Shown here: in pieces, positions 11,600 to 22,185 of the stretch
Layout of the letters: each line of letters starts with the position of its first letter
Numbering within the stretch: position 1 is the stretch's first letter
Source: Dromiciops gliroides
Lineage: Eukaryota > Chordata > Mammalia > Microbiotheria > Microbiotheriidae
Reading direction: 5' to 3'
DNA: 64,000 nt
Assembly (NCBI RefSeq): GCF_019393635.1
Contig: NC_057862.1
Coordinates: forward strand, 265,002,441 to 265,066,440
Notes under the pieces: model-generated
Seen by the model: only the letters and a program-made list of their open reading frames with translations
What the model was told of the DNA's origin: nothing
The model's database searches: none
Position numbers and translations under genes: made by a program

Positions 11600-12358
11600 G
11601 CCGACACATACCACTGAGAGAGAAGATGGGAGATCTGGATACCTCACAGTGTCACAGTCATTGCTGCTATGGCCACTGCCATGAATTTACAGCCTATTTC
11701 CCATTGCCTTGTGTGTGTGCACACACACTCATGGTTATTGTTGCAAACAGTCTGTTCACTTTCTATATTTGCCAAGTGCTCTCAAAAAGACAAAAGTTTC
11801 TCTAAGGTAAAATACTGTAAACAGTCCCTGCTAAGTCATTTCTCAGAAAGGGAAGCAATAGGACAGATGCTTCCTGTGACTACAACTACCCACAATTTGA
11901 TCTTAGAACGGGACAGCACACAAAGGAAAAACTATTACAGAGAACTCTTTTCCTTAGGGATGCTTTAGGGAAATCCTTAGTGGAGAGAAAGTTGATTTGA
12001 AGCACAGGACTCTTTCCTCCATCTCTACCCATAAAGACACCCAGTCTCACAAAATACATAGACACACTTTCTCCTCTGAACAAAGGGACAATTTTCCCCA
12101 AAGGGCCCCTAGTAGTGTAGGGCATAAAAAGAAATACTCTTCTGTGGAGTTTTGTGCACCATTGTCCAGCCCCTGTTCTTTTCGACCTGAAGGGAGCCAG
12201 ACAATGACCTCTAGGATATCACTGGGTATCTCTCAACAGATAGACATTGCCTAAAAGTTTGGTCCAATGATCACAAATTTGCAGTCATATATCTACATAT
12301 ATGACTTGGTCCCACAAACCTGACCTACAAAGGCTGCTGACAATATAGCTGGTCTAGT
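11600..12358. other. Intergenic sequence upstream of I-alpha
   Basis: No gene, RNA or clear repeat. Short open frames here lack any recognised domain. Confidence 0.5.
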
Positions 12359-12370
12359 TACAAAGGATGT

Positions 12371-12418
12371 ATGACCCTGGGCAAGTCCCTTAACCCTCAC
12401 TGCCTCACCAAAAAAAAA
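12371..12418 (+). mobile_element. 5'-truncated CORE-SINE tail
   Basis: Only the last ~48 bases of the SINE (ATGACCCTGGGCAAGTC to the A-run) are present, yet TACAAAGGATGT flanks both sides (12359-12370 and 12419-12430). This is a truncated insertion, not a decayed full copy. Confidence 0.88.
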
Positions 12419-12430
12419 TACAAAGGATGT

Positions 12431-12880
12431 AAACAACTTCATGAAGTGTCCACACAAATAACTGGATCCATAATTTCTACTGCCAACTTGGAAAGTTCAA
12501 AACAGAAATAAAAGAGGTGTCATGGACCACTCAAATCATTCTGCACATATCTGATATACCTGTCTTTGGTCTGGGTATGTTTACTGTGACAAGACCCCAA
12601 CATCCTGGTGCCTTCTCTACCACCTCACTGACCTGAGGGGTCACCTCCTTATCCAGAGAAATCCTCCATTATTATCCATGAACCCTCTCTTTGTTCTTCC
12701 TTTTATGTCTCTAGCAGTCTCTGGTTGTCTCTAGCTCTTCAACTCTAACCTTAAATTTGGGTCAGTAACTCTGAGACTCTAATCTCCTTTCCCTGTTGGT
12801 TTACAGTACCAGGCCCAACATATATTTCCTACCACCACCATCTTCCCCCACCACCCCCACTACCATCATAATAGCAGACA
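12431..12880. other. Sequence upstream of the I-alpha promoter
   Basis: No gene or recognised repeat. A C-rich run lies at 12830-12866. It could hold further promoter elements. Confidence 0.4.
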
Positions 12881-12899
12881 GGCCCAAGCCTCATACACC

Positions 12900-12960
12900 T
12901 GGCCCAGCCACAGCCAGAACCACAAAGCAGACATGACGTGAAAGACAGACTGGATCAACT
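12900..12960 (+). promoter_or_regulatory. Candidate I-alpha germline transcript promoter
   Basis: Within 35 bases lie a Runx site AACCACA (12918-12924), two Smad-type CAGAC boxes (12928-12932 and 12946-12950) and a CRE/ATF half-consensus TGACGTG (12934-12940). In mouse and human, the TGF-beta-inducible promoter of the IgA germline transcript has the same combination, including a CAGACATGACGTG arrangement as I recall it. Its position before a switch-like repeat and IGHA fits. No comparative alignment was possible here. Confidence 0.7.
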
Positions 12961-12979
12961 AGGACAGGAAGTCAGAGAG

Positions 12980-13134
12980 AGTGACCATTGAGCCCCTCTG
13001 ATGATATGAAGCCTGAGCCTATGAGGGGAAGAGGGAGGGAGAAAGAGAGCTCAGGTATTAGAGCAAAAGATTTCCAGGACTGCCCTTCCTGGGTAGATGG
13101 ACAGACACGGGCATGGGCCCAGGACACAGCTCAG
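12980..13134 (+). ncRNA. Candidate I-alpha exon (sterile germline transcript)
   Basis: The 3' boundary is a good splice donor, CTCAG followed by GTAATC, with GT at 13135-13136. The start is a guess, some tens of bases downstream of the Runx/Smad/CRE cluster. In known mammals the I-alpha exon is non-coding, is spliced to CH1 and is made before class switching; transcription through the switch region exposes it to AID. An open frame starting at 12988 runs through the donor and has no recognisable domain, so I treat it as chance. Confidence 0.5.
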
Positions 13135-13334
13135 GTAATCCTTGTCTCACCATTTTCCCCTGGACCAGGCCCAGAGAGAAGGGGAAAGATACTAAGAAAG
13201 AAGTTGGAGGAACTCTGTACTGGAAACTCAGATATTTGGGGAGGAATAGACAGAAAAGAAAAGAGGGAGGGAGGACAGAAGAAAAGGAAGGAAAATTTTA
13301 TTTAGAGAGGAGATTCTATGAGGAATCAAGAGGG

Positions 13335-13505
13335 AAAGGCTTCCTGGATTTGATTTAAGGGGATTCAAGAGACCTGTGATCTAGCCCCTGCTTTGTCAAA
13401 AATTTATTGTATGAACTTAGAAAAGTTATTTCCCTTCTTTGGGGTTCATTTTACTCATGCAAAATTAAGACTCTGGACTTGCAGCTTGATATTCCATAAC
13501 TCTGT
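13335..13505 (+). repeat. MIR fragment
   Basis: A diverged MIR core: GAACTTAGAAAAGTTATTTCCC followed by a TTCATTTTACTCATGCAAAA stretch. It lies between the I-alpha donor and the switch-like repeat. Confidence 0.5.
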
Positions 13506-13599
13506 TTCTTCTGAAGATATGCTGGAGAGAAAGGAGTGTCAGAAAGCAGAGAACTACTCCTAACAGTTTTCATCCAAGTTGTGGCAAACGGGGAACCAA

Positions 13600-14245
13600 A
13601 GAGACAAAAGAGCATAGACAAGGGATCTGAAAAGATATGGAAACTGTGAGACTTATGAGAATTGTGAGAACTGTGAGGTATAGGAAGATCTGAGAACATG
13701 GAAGGGCAGAAGGACTAAGGGAGGGGGAAGTCCAGTGATGGCATATAGATTATATTTAAAATCTTGATGATTGATTGAGCGAGTTGTGAGTTCTGTGAGG
13801 AATCTGAGGACTTTGAGTTTGGGGAAGAATGGAACAGATAAGAATCGGGGAAGGGATATGAGAACTGGTGAGAGCTCTGGGAGCTGTGATGGATTTGAAA
13901 ACTAGTGAGCACTGTGAGAGCTTGTGCTATCATGGAGAAAATGCTGTATCTGGAGCTAGAAAACCTGGGGTTCAAAACTTTAGTCTGAGCTTGGAAAAGT
14001 CACTTAACCTCTCTAACTCTTCATTTGTAAAGTGAAAGGGCTGAACTTGATGACCCGTAATGTCCCTTCCATCTCTAAATCAATGATTAGACAACTGAGT
14101 GGTGTGAGGGGCATGAAGGATGGGAGAGATGAAAGAGATGGAAGGGCTATTAGGAACGTGAGGAAGATGTAGGAGAAATATGAGGACTTATGGAAGATAT
14201 AAGGAGTGTGAGAGCTTGAGGAATGTAAGAGTAGTGGGTATAGGA
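13600..14245 (+). repeat. Candidate switch-alpha region, degenerate
   Basis: A purine-rich block with many loose repeats of GAGAACTGTGAG, GTTGTGAGTTCTGTGAGG, GGGAGCTGTGATGG and GAGTGTGAGAGCTTGAGG. The + (non-template) strand is G-rich and holds four AGCT motifs (13873, 13882, 13919, 14213), the preferred AID target. A MIR (13931-14088) splits it into two parts. It lies between the candidate I-alpha donor and CH1, where S-alpha must be. It is short and degenerate compared with the multi-kilobase S-alpha of mouse or human. Confidence 0.6.
13931..14088 (+). repeat. MIR inside the switch-like block
   Basis: TCTGGAGCTAGAAAACCTGG, GGAAAAGTCACTTAACCTCT and TTTGTAAAGTGAAAGGGCTG follow the usual MIR order. 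Confidence 0.75.
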
Positions 14246-14261
14246 ACCCTCATATTGAAAG

Positions 14262-14430
14262 AGGTGTGGTACAGCATGAAGGGTATTGCCTCTGGACTCA
14301 AAGGGACCTGAGTACAAATCCAACCTCTGATGTATTACTTAACCTCTGTGGACCTCAGTTTCTGTGTCTGTACGATAAGACTGTTAGACTAAATAGCCTC
14401 TGAAGTCCCTTCTAGCTCTGGATGTAGGAT
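14262..14430 (+). repeat. MIR
   Basis: GGTATTGCCTCTGGACTCAA, TTACTTAACCTCTGTGGACC and AGTCCCTTCTAGCTCTGGAT are in MIR order. Marks the 3' edge of the switch-like block. Confidence 0.75.
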
Positions 14431-16163
14431 ACTAATATATATACATATAAACCTCCCAGTTCCCATCCATTCTCCTATCTTCAATCCTGATCCTAAACAA
14501 AAATAATCTCTTCTAAGAATTTCATAGTGCAATGTTTTAGAAATGTTTTGAATTTAAATGAGTTTAAATTCAAGTTTTAAAAATATTCAGTACTTACTCT
14601 GTGTACAACACTAGACTTTAGTGCTGGGGGAAATGCAAAAGTAGATAAGATACTTGTCTAGTTTCATAAAACTTATAACCAAGTAGAGAGTGAAACACAA
14701 ATACAAAAAATTAGAAGACATAATATTGTATAGGTGGGGAGGTGACCTAAAGACAGATGGGAATTAAAGAAGCAGGGGCAGAAAAGTTGAAAGACTGGGA
14801 AAGACATTTCAAGTTTAGGAAAGAATAAAGCAAAGGCACCAAGGCAGCAAAGGAGAAAATCCAGTTTGACTTGAGCTGAAAGTATTTATTCAAGGAAATA
14901 TTAAGCTAAGGCTGGATAAGAGTGGAGGTAGACTGTGGAGGTCCTTCCTGGGAAACTGGGCTAAAGAGAATGAGATTATTCAATAGGTAATAGAGAGCAA
15001 CTGAAAGATTTGAGCTGAGAAATTATATGACAAGATCTATGTATAAGGAATGTAAATAATGGATTGATTGGAGAACAAATGGATGTAGCAAAACTTGTTG
15101 GGAGCCTATAATATTAATTCAATTGAGTTCAGCTCAACATAAATATAATAAGTACCTAACATGTGCAAGGCACTACACTAGACAGTGGGGGTTTCAAACA
15201 AGACCAAAATTTGCCTTGCTTTCAAGGCATTTACATTTACATCCCAATTACTGAGATAGGACATGCACAAATAAGGAAATACAAAGTAATTTCAAGAGGG
15301 GAAGAGAGCCTTAACAACTAGGGGGATCAGAGGAGGCCTAGGAATCTATAATTTTAAGAGGTAGAAGTGAGGAAGGAATAAATTCCAGACATGAGACATA
15401 GCCTGGACAAAGGCACTAAGGCCAGAGAAATATCTTGTATGAGCAAGATATTTGGCCAGGACAGAGAGGGAGTGAAGGAGAATAAGGTACAATAACTCTA
15501 GAAAATTAAGTAGGCTGTAGGTAGACAATAAAGAATTGTCAGTGCCAGAGGACTTTGTATTTTATCATCTAGGCCACTAGTGTCAATCTCAAATAGAAGG
15601 GGACCCTAGAAAATCACAAATTAACATTATCTATGCTGTATTGTGCTTTTATTTATCTTGTTAAATATTTCCCAATTACAAATTAATCTGGCTTGAGCCT
15701 GCACTATGGAGTTTTGCAAGCTGCATGAGCCCAGATCTTGCTCTGCTTTAGGCAATAGAGAATCACTCAGCTTCCTTCCTGATCAGGGTAGTAACATGGT
15801 CATACCCATTTTTTAGGAATATTACTTTGGTATCTTTGTGAAGGATGGATTGGAGAGAATTGATTTTTTAAAAAAAGAATTGATAAGACTGCAACTGATT
15901 AACTATGGTGGGTGAGCAAAAAGAAAGAATCAAAGATGATGGAGGTTGTAGACCTGGATGACTGAAAAGGATGGAAGTGCCATCAACAGAAATAGTTTAA
16001 TGGAAGGATAGGTTTTAGAGGAAATCAGTTCATATTAAAACATGTTGATTTTGATATGCCAACAAGACATCCAGCTGGAGTTGCTTAGCAGTCAGTTGGT
16101 AATGTAAAACAAAAACCAGGAGAGAGACTAGAGCTGTCTATATAGGTTTAAGAGTTATCTGTT
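14431..16163. other. Intron between switch repeat and CH1, old repeats
   Basis: No exon seen. 14590-14720 and 15115-15260 are two copies of an ancient dispersed repeat (CAGTACTTACTCTGTG; AAGTACCTAACATGTGC), also present at 17645, 51825 and 57885. Other sequence is unremarkable. Confidence 0.5.
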
Positions 16164-16317
16164 GGGGCAGCTAGATGGCACAGTGGTTAAAGCACCGGCC
16201 CTGAATTCAGGAGTACCTGAGTTCAAATCCGGCCTCAGACACTTGACATTTACTAGCTGTGTGACCCTGGGCAAGTCACTTAACCCCCATTGCCTGCAAA
16301 AAAAAAAAAAAAAAAAG
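16164..16317 (+). mobile_element. CORE-SINE
   Basis: Complete copy with a long A-tail, flanked on both sides by AGAGTTATCTGTT. Confidence 0.95.
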
Positions 16318-17640
16318 AGTTATCTGTTTAAAGATGATTGTTGAACTTATGAGTTGATGGAATTCCCAAAGACAGAGTCACAGAATCTCAGAATTAGAAA
16401 AAGAACCTTAGAGGCTTAGAGTTTGCAGGCCCCATTTTTTCCATTTAAAAAAAAATCAGGCCAGTTTTTACCCTTCTCCTGTCCTGAGGTGCCTCTTCAG
16501 TTCTCCTTGTGCCTTAGTAATCAAATCATCCACCTACTCTCAATATCCTGGGATATAGTTCTGTTGGGCCTAATAACTTGGACTCATCAAGGACACCTAG
16601 ATACTTTCTTCCCATATCCCTAGTCGTAGTGAGATACGGATAATTGCAAAGCAAATAGAGAAGTAGGAATGTATGTGATTGATGCTATGAAGCCCTTGGG
16701 AGTTGATTGGAGATGAGGTGAGAGAGAGAGAAAATTCATAAATAACCACAAGAGAGTAAAAATGGGAGACTAAATGTTAGTGTCACAGATAAAGGGCAAT
16801 TAATTTCAAAGGATGATCACATTTTGGACATGTTGAGGTTAGTTATCAGTGGGATATACAGTTGGAAATGTACCATATCAGTTGGAGATGTAAGTCTGGA
16901 AAATGTTAGAAGTCAGGATAGGATGTATAGACTTGGGAGTTATGAAGATTGTAATAAAATAATAATAGCTTATCTTTATATAGTGCTTTAAGGTTTATTA
17001 AAACCCTTTATATATATATACATATATATATATATTATCCCTTGTGATAGTAGTTGAAGTCAAGATGCCAAGAGAATGAGTGTAGAGAAGACAGACAAGA
17101 GCAAAAAGCTTAATGAATCAAGAAAAGGACAAGGAAGCAATGAAGCAGAGAGAAAATAATCTGTTGGTTATTTCTAATTTCTCTTGTATGTAGCTTTTTG
17201 TACATAGTTGTTTGAATTTTGTGAGAGATCTCATTAGACAGGGAGCTCCTTAAGAGCAGGGATGATTTTTTGCCTTTCTTTATATTCCTAAATGCTTAGC
17301 ACAGTGCCTGGCACATGGTAAGAGCTTGATAGATGTTTACTGACTAACTGACAGAGGGAGGAAGAAAACCAGAAATTGGTCATCTCTGAAGCCAGGGAAA
17401 AAGAAAGCATATGGAAGAATAACATAGTCAGTAAAGGATGAAGAGAGGGAGAGGAGTGAGGGAGAAAGAGAGAGAGAGAGAGAAGAGCAAAGGAGGGGAG
17501 AGAGGGAGAGGGAGAGAGAATGAGAGCTGAAAAAAATATATAATTTGATTTATCAATTAGGAAAACCTTGGTGTTATAAAACAGTACTTTCAGTAAGTCT
17601 TGGAAGCAAAAGCCAAACTTGAAGGGGTTGAGAAGAGTCA
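16318..17640. other. Intronic stretch, no exon seen
   Basis: Contains an AT run at 17010-17035, a GA-rich stretch at 17450-17525 and, at 17215-17345, an old repeat with the CACAGTGCCTGGCACATGGT phrase also seen near 28660, 38610 and 54210. No coding signal. Confidence 0.5.
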
Positions 17641-17644
17641 GTCA

Positions 17645-17965
<321 letters not shown>

Positions 17966-18899
17966 AAATATGAGATATAAGCTGATTTTTAAGAAGTTTA
18001 GCAAAAGAAAAAAAAATTAGCAGAAAATGGGACAGTAGTTGAATAAGTTAGATCTAAGACTAGGGAAGTGTTTTCAGGACATGAGGAGGACTAAATGTGT
18101 TTGTAAGAACATGAAGGAACTAGGGTAGAGGAAGGGAATGAAAATACATTAGGGACAAGAGGTAGGGGGTGGGAGAAGAATAAATTATACTGGAGCAAAG
18201 TATAGGAAACAAGGGCACAGAAAATGTTAGCTAAGAACATGGGGACACATTCCTCTGTGAACAGAGGAAGAATTAAGGAGGGGGAGTTAAGGAATCCCTT
18301 CCTAGATAGCCTAGATTCTTCTCAGTGATGTAGGAGGCTAAATGATTTAGTGTTAAGTGTAACATGGGAACAAAGAAATTAATATGCTGAGGGTTATTGA
18401 AAAATGAACCAAGATGTAAAGTTACAAGAAGTCTGCCCTTCAGTGTAGACTAGCTAGGACTATTTGTTCTGAGCTCCTAGTCTAGTTACTATCCTGATTC
18501 ATCTTATGATGTCATCAGGGTCTACGTTATCCCATTTCCCCAGCCAGGAGATGCCACAAGAACCTATGATAGTTTTCAGGGGTACAAAAAAAATTCTATA
18601 AAGTTTATTAATGTATGAGGAAGATCCAGATTCTTTGTCTCCATCTCTTTATTTCTCCCTACCTCAAGTCATTTTAGCTCAGGTGACAGTTAAGACTATG
18701 AGGGATTGTGGATAAAGTGATCTCTGCTTTAGAATAGACATGGCAGATTAATCTGGACCCCTGATCCTAGATTTCTATGTAATCACAGTATGTTAAGCTT
18801 TAATTTGATAGGAGCCAACAAATAAGAAAATAAAGTCACAGATATGAGATATAGAAGTCATAGATAAGCATTTTCTAGAATAGTTTACTATACTTCATC
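17966..18899. other. Intronic stretch, no feature seen
   Basis: Purine-rich, non-coding sequence about 1-1.7 kb upstream of CH1, with no strong repeat. Confidence 0.4.
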
Positions 18900-19260
18900 C
18901 CTCCTGTTCCTTTTAATAAGTTTCATAGAATTCAGAACTAGAGCAAATCTTTTAAATTATTTAATCCAATCATCTCCTTTTTTTTTTTAAGTGAGGCGAT
19001 TGGGGTTAAGTGACTTGCCCAGGGTCACACAGCTAGTGTTAAGTGTCTGAGGCCAGATTTGAACTCAGGTACTCCTGACTCCAGGGCCAGTGCTCTATCC
19101 ACTGCACCATCTAGCTGCCCCCAATCATCACCTTTTATAAATGTTAAGTTTGACTCCTAAAGAATGAGAGTCATTTAGACTTGCCCAAGGTTACATAGTT
19201 AGCAAGTGGCAAAACTGAGATTAAAAACTCAGCTCTTCTAACCCCTAATCAAATATTTTT
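18900..19260 (-). repeat. MIR split by a SINE
   Basis: Halves at about 18905-18978 and 19123-19250 (ACTTGCCCAAGGTTACATAG) form a minus-strand MIR. The SINE at 18979-19122 is inserted between them. Confidence 0.65.
18979..19122 (-). mobile_element. CORE-SINE
   Basis: Minus-strand copy; AATCATC plus ACCTTTT or TCCTTTT lies on both sides as the target-site repeat. Confidence 0.93.
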
Positions 19261-19696
19261 CCCCGGGACCATTTTTCAGTCAAGTTACTGACCCCAGAAG
19301 AGCACCACTTTGAGGCTTCTGAGCCCTGTGGAATGGTGGTCTCTGACCCAATAGACTTGTCTCAGCCATCCCCACAAGAATTAGGTGTTCCAGGGACACC
19401 AAGGCCTTCCCTACGGGTAGGAAACAAGAAGCTCTGCTTCCTCCCTCCTCTGGGAATTAGACTCTACAGTGGCCTCCCCTTAGACATAGCTCCCTCTTGT
19501 GGTCACTTCCTTCAGTTCCAGACACCTAGCCAAAGAGCATCAGATGTTAGACAGCTAGAAGAAGATGAAGAGAGGATGGGAATCAGGAGACATTGGGTGG
19601 AGATAAAGAGCCATAGATTGTCATCCACCAGTGGAGAGAAGATAGGGGAATGTGTCGTGGATTCAAGGATCCTAAGAACCTGTGTTTCCATTTCAG

Positions 19697-19990
19697 ATCC
19701 CCAGGTCTTACCCAGGATCTTCCCTCTGAGCTCATGCTCCTCTGAGGATAGCAGCTCAGTGGTCCTAGGCTGTTTAGCTCAAGGCTTCTTCCCACAGCCT
19801 GTAAACATGGCATGGAATTACAGTGGCTCCGGAGGCACAGTAAGGAACTACCCTGCTACGCTGAATGGCAAAACCTACATTCAAACCAGTGTGTTAGACC
19901 TTCCTGCAAACCAGTGCTTTGACACCCAGAGCTACCAGTGCCACATAGAACATTACAACACCAATTCTAGTCTGATGGTTCCCTGCAAAG
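19697..19990 (+). CDS. IGHA: IGHA CH1 exon
   Basis: First constant domain of the IgA heavy chain, pairing with the light chain. The acceptor TTTCAG ends at 19696 and the donor AAAG/GTAAGA is at 19990/19991. The exon is 294 bases, phase 1 at both ends, giving 98 residues. Visible features are PLSSC (Cys14, probable light-chain bond), VVLGCLAQGFF (Cys26), Trp40 and CHIEHY (Cys82); Cys26-Cys82 is the Ig-fold disulphide. Cys74 and Cys97 (NSSLMVPC) match extra cysteines of mammalian IgA CH1. N-glycosylation sequons stand at NYS (41-43) and NSS (90-92). The open frame extends upstream to 19333, but the acceptor and phase rule fix the exon start. A SINE lies in the following intron. Confidence 0.96.
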
Positions 19991-20074
19991 GTAAGAGGAA
20001 GAATTTGGAGCTTGTCCTGGGGCACACCACACACAGAGAACTTGTGGAAAACACATACTCACACACATCCACAC

Positions 20075-20460
20075 ACATTTCATAATAAAAATAGATCATA
20101 TTTATATGGCATTAAAAAGTTGGCAAAGCTAGGGGCAGCTAGGTGGTGCAGTGGATAAAGCACCGGCCCTGGATTCAGGAGGACCTGAATTCAAGTCCAG
20201 CCTCAGACACTTGACACTTAACTAGCTGTGTGACCCTGGGCGAGTCACGTAACCCTCACTGCCCCGCAAAAAAAAAAAAAGTTGGCAAAGCAATTCCTGT
20301 ACATAATCTCATTTGATCTTCACAATGACCCTCTGAGGTCAGCACTAACCCAATTTTGGCATGAGGACCCTGAGATTTAGGGAAGCTGCATGACTCATCC
20401 ACCATCATGTAGCTAGTAAGTGATAGAGGCAAGATTCAAACCCAGCAATCCACCCATTCA
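20075..20460 (-). repeat. MIR split by a SINE in the CH1-CH2 intron
   Basis: Diverged minus-strand MIR with L2-like end (AATCTCATTTGATCTTCACA; CATGTAGCTAGTAAGTGA). The SINE at 20132-20279 lies within it. Confidence 0.7.
20132..20279 (+). mobile_element. CORE-SINE in the CH1-CH2 intron
   Basis: Complete copy; AAAGTTGGCAAAG occurs on both sides. Confidence 0.95.
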
Positions 20461-20649
20461 TCCTTCTTGCCCCACCCCTGCTCCCTCACCTATGCCTGAG
20501 AGACCTTAGAGATGACCCCTGTGGTGTACCCCAAAGGGAAGATAGGAACGGGACCTGAATATTAGGCAGAATATTAAGCTGAGGAGATTCAGGAAAGACT
20601 GAAAGTAGCCCTGGCTGTAGAAGATGACTGTGTTCTATGTGTTTTACAG

Positions 20650-20985
20650 AAAAAATAATTCCATGTCCTTGCAATACTGCTTATGTATCCCTGAGTCCTC
20701 CTTCCCTGGAGAGCCTGCTCCTGGGCACAGGTGCCAATCTGACATGTACACTCAGTGGCCTCAATAATGGTGAAGGAGTCGAGTTTACCTGGGGGAACAC
20801 TCCGGCCCAGGCATCAACTTTCAAACCTATCCAGGGAAGACCTGAGAAGGACTCTAGTGGCAAGTATAGTGTATCCAGCGTCCTGGAGATCTGTGCTGAG
20901 GAGTGGACCCGTGGGGACACCTTTTCTTGCACTGTGTCCCACCCTGAGATAAAAACTACTATCAAGAATATCAGGAAGCCAAAAG
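20650..20985 (+). CDS. IGHA: IGHA hinge and CH2 exon
   Basis: Acceptor GTTTTACAG ends at 20649 and donor AAAAG/GTGGGA follows 20985. It is 336 bases, phase 1 at both ends, giving 112 residues. The hinge is only about nine residues (EKIIPCPCN) with two cysteines for heavy-chain pairing; human IgA1 has a much longer Pro/Ser/Thr hinge. The domain shows LLLGTGANLTCTLSGL (Cys33, sequon at Asn30), TW (Trp48), YSVSSVLEICAEEW (Cys82, equivalent to the human cysteine that bonds secretory component) and FSCTVSHPE (Cys94). The human LCGC pair before YSVSS is replaced by SSGK, so those two cysteines are absent. The upstream ATG at 20637 is intronic. Confidence 0.96.
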
Positions 20986-21667
20986 GTGGGAGCCATTTGG
21001 AAATGGGGAAGAATCTCAGGAAACCAAGGGTATGGGAGAGGGGGGAACAAATGGAAGAAACTTATTTGTTTGGTTTGGGAAGATATAAAAAGGGGGAAAG
21101 CACTAGATATCACAAAGACAAAAAAAAGGTTAGTAGAACTAACCTAATTCTATATCAAGCTCAAAACTCCAAATTGAGAAAGGAGAGATGGGAAAAGACA
21201 AGAGATAAGAATTGCATTAAAAATGAGGAGAAACAGGAAAATAGCAAGATGTGAAGACAGACAGCAAAAGAAAAAGAAAGATGGTGAGACAATAAGACAA
21301 TGAAAGTGATAGGGAACTTTTTTTTAAAAGCATGAGAAGAAAGTGAGAGATGAGAAGAGATCAAGAAATAAAAGAGCACATCAAGAGAGACCAAGGTAGA
21401 GAGGGACAAAGAATGGAAGAGAGTGAAAGGATACAGAAAGAGATTGACAGAGAAATAAAGAAAAACAAATCTTGTCATTCTAATTTTCCTCACCAGCCTA
21501 TCTGATGGCTCTGCTGCTGCTCTCCCTCAGTATCCTCTGCTGGGCTGTAGACTTTGTTTCATCTATACTCCTGAATAATCCTCAGTAAAATGATTCCCTT
21601 CCTGACTAGGGTCACTCTTTGGTACCTAGTTCCTCACTGACCTTGTGTCTCCGCTCTTCCTGTCTAG

Positions 21668-22059
21668 TGATCCAGATACCACCCCAGGTCTACTTGCTGC
21701 CACCATCAGCAGATGAACTAGCCTTAAATGAACAGGTCTCAATAACATGCCTGATGAGGGGTCACAGCCCACAAGAAGTGTTGGTACAGTGGATGAAGGG
21801 GTCTGAGAAGCTGCCCAGTAAGGACTACATCACCAGTGGTCCTCACCCAGAGCCCAAAAGCATCAGCACCTTCATAACATCCAGCATCATCCTAGTCTCA
21901 GCCTCTGAATGGAAGGAAGGAAACAAATACACCTGTGTGGTAGGCCATGAAGCTCTTCCCCTGAACTTCACCCAGCAAACCATCGACCAATTCTCTGGTA
22001 AACCCACCAATGTCAATGTATCTGTCATCATGTCTGATGTCTATGGCACCTGTTACTGA
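21668..22059 (+). CDS. IGHA: IGHA CH3 exon with secretory tailpiece
   Basis: Acceptor CCTGTCTAG ends at 21667; TGA stop at 22057-22059. It encodes 130 residues: the CH3 fold with QVYLLPPSADELALNEQ, SITCLMRG (Cys28), VQWMKGSEKLP and YTCVVGHEALPLNFTQ, then the tailpiece GKPTNVNVSVIMSDVYGTCY. The penultimate Cys of the tailpiece joins J chain or another IgA; its NVS is the conserved glycosylation site. NFT in PLNFTQ adds a sequon where human has PLAFTQ. An internal donor, TTCTCTG/GTAAAC (GT at 21998), splices out the tailpiece for the membrane form, as in other mammalian IgA genes. Confidence 0.97.
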
Positions 22060-22185
22060 GCCCAGCCTAAACTATCAGGCCCCCATCACTGCTCAGAACT
22101 TGAATTACAAGGCAAGAGTGAAGGGGAAGTCGATCTATAGAAAAAATATCTAATGGAATAAATCTTGACACTCAGAAATAACACT
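22060..22185 (+). terminator. IGHA: Secreted-form 3' UTR and poly(A) signal
   Basis: AATAAA at 22157-22162, about 100 bases after the tailpiece stop. Its use gives secreted IgA and excludes the distant membrane exon. Confidence 0.85.

Noticed and set aside
12988-13305. 105-codon frame at the I-alpha exon
   Set aside because: It crosses the predicted donor and shows no domain; I-alpha exons are non-coding in known mammals.
19333-19696. Open frame upstream of CH1 that could extend the protein
   Set aside because: The TTTCAG acceptor at 19696 and the phase 1 rule place it in the intron; it shows no domain.
21161-21493. Minus-strand 110-codon frame in the CH2-CH3 intron
   Set aside because: Low-complexity Phe/Leu/Ser frame opposite a purine-rich intron.
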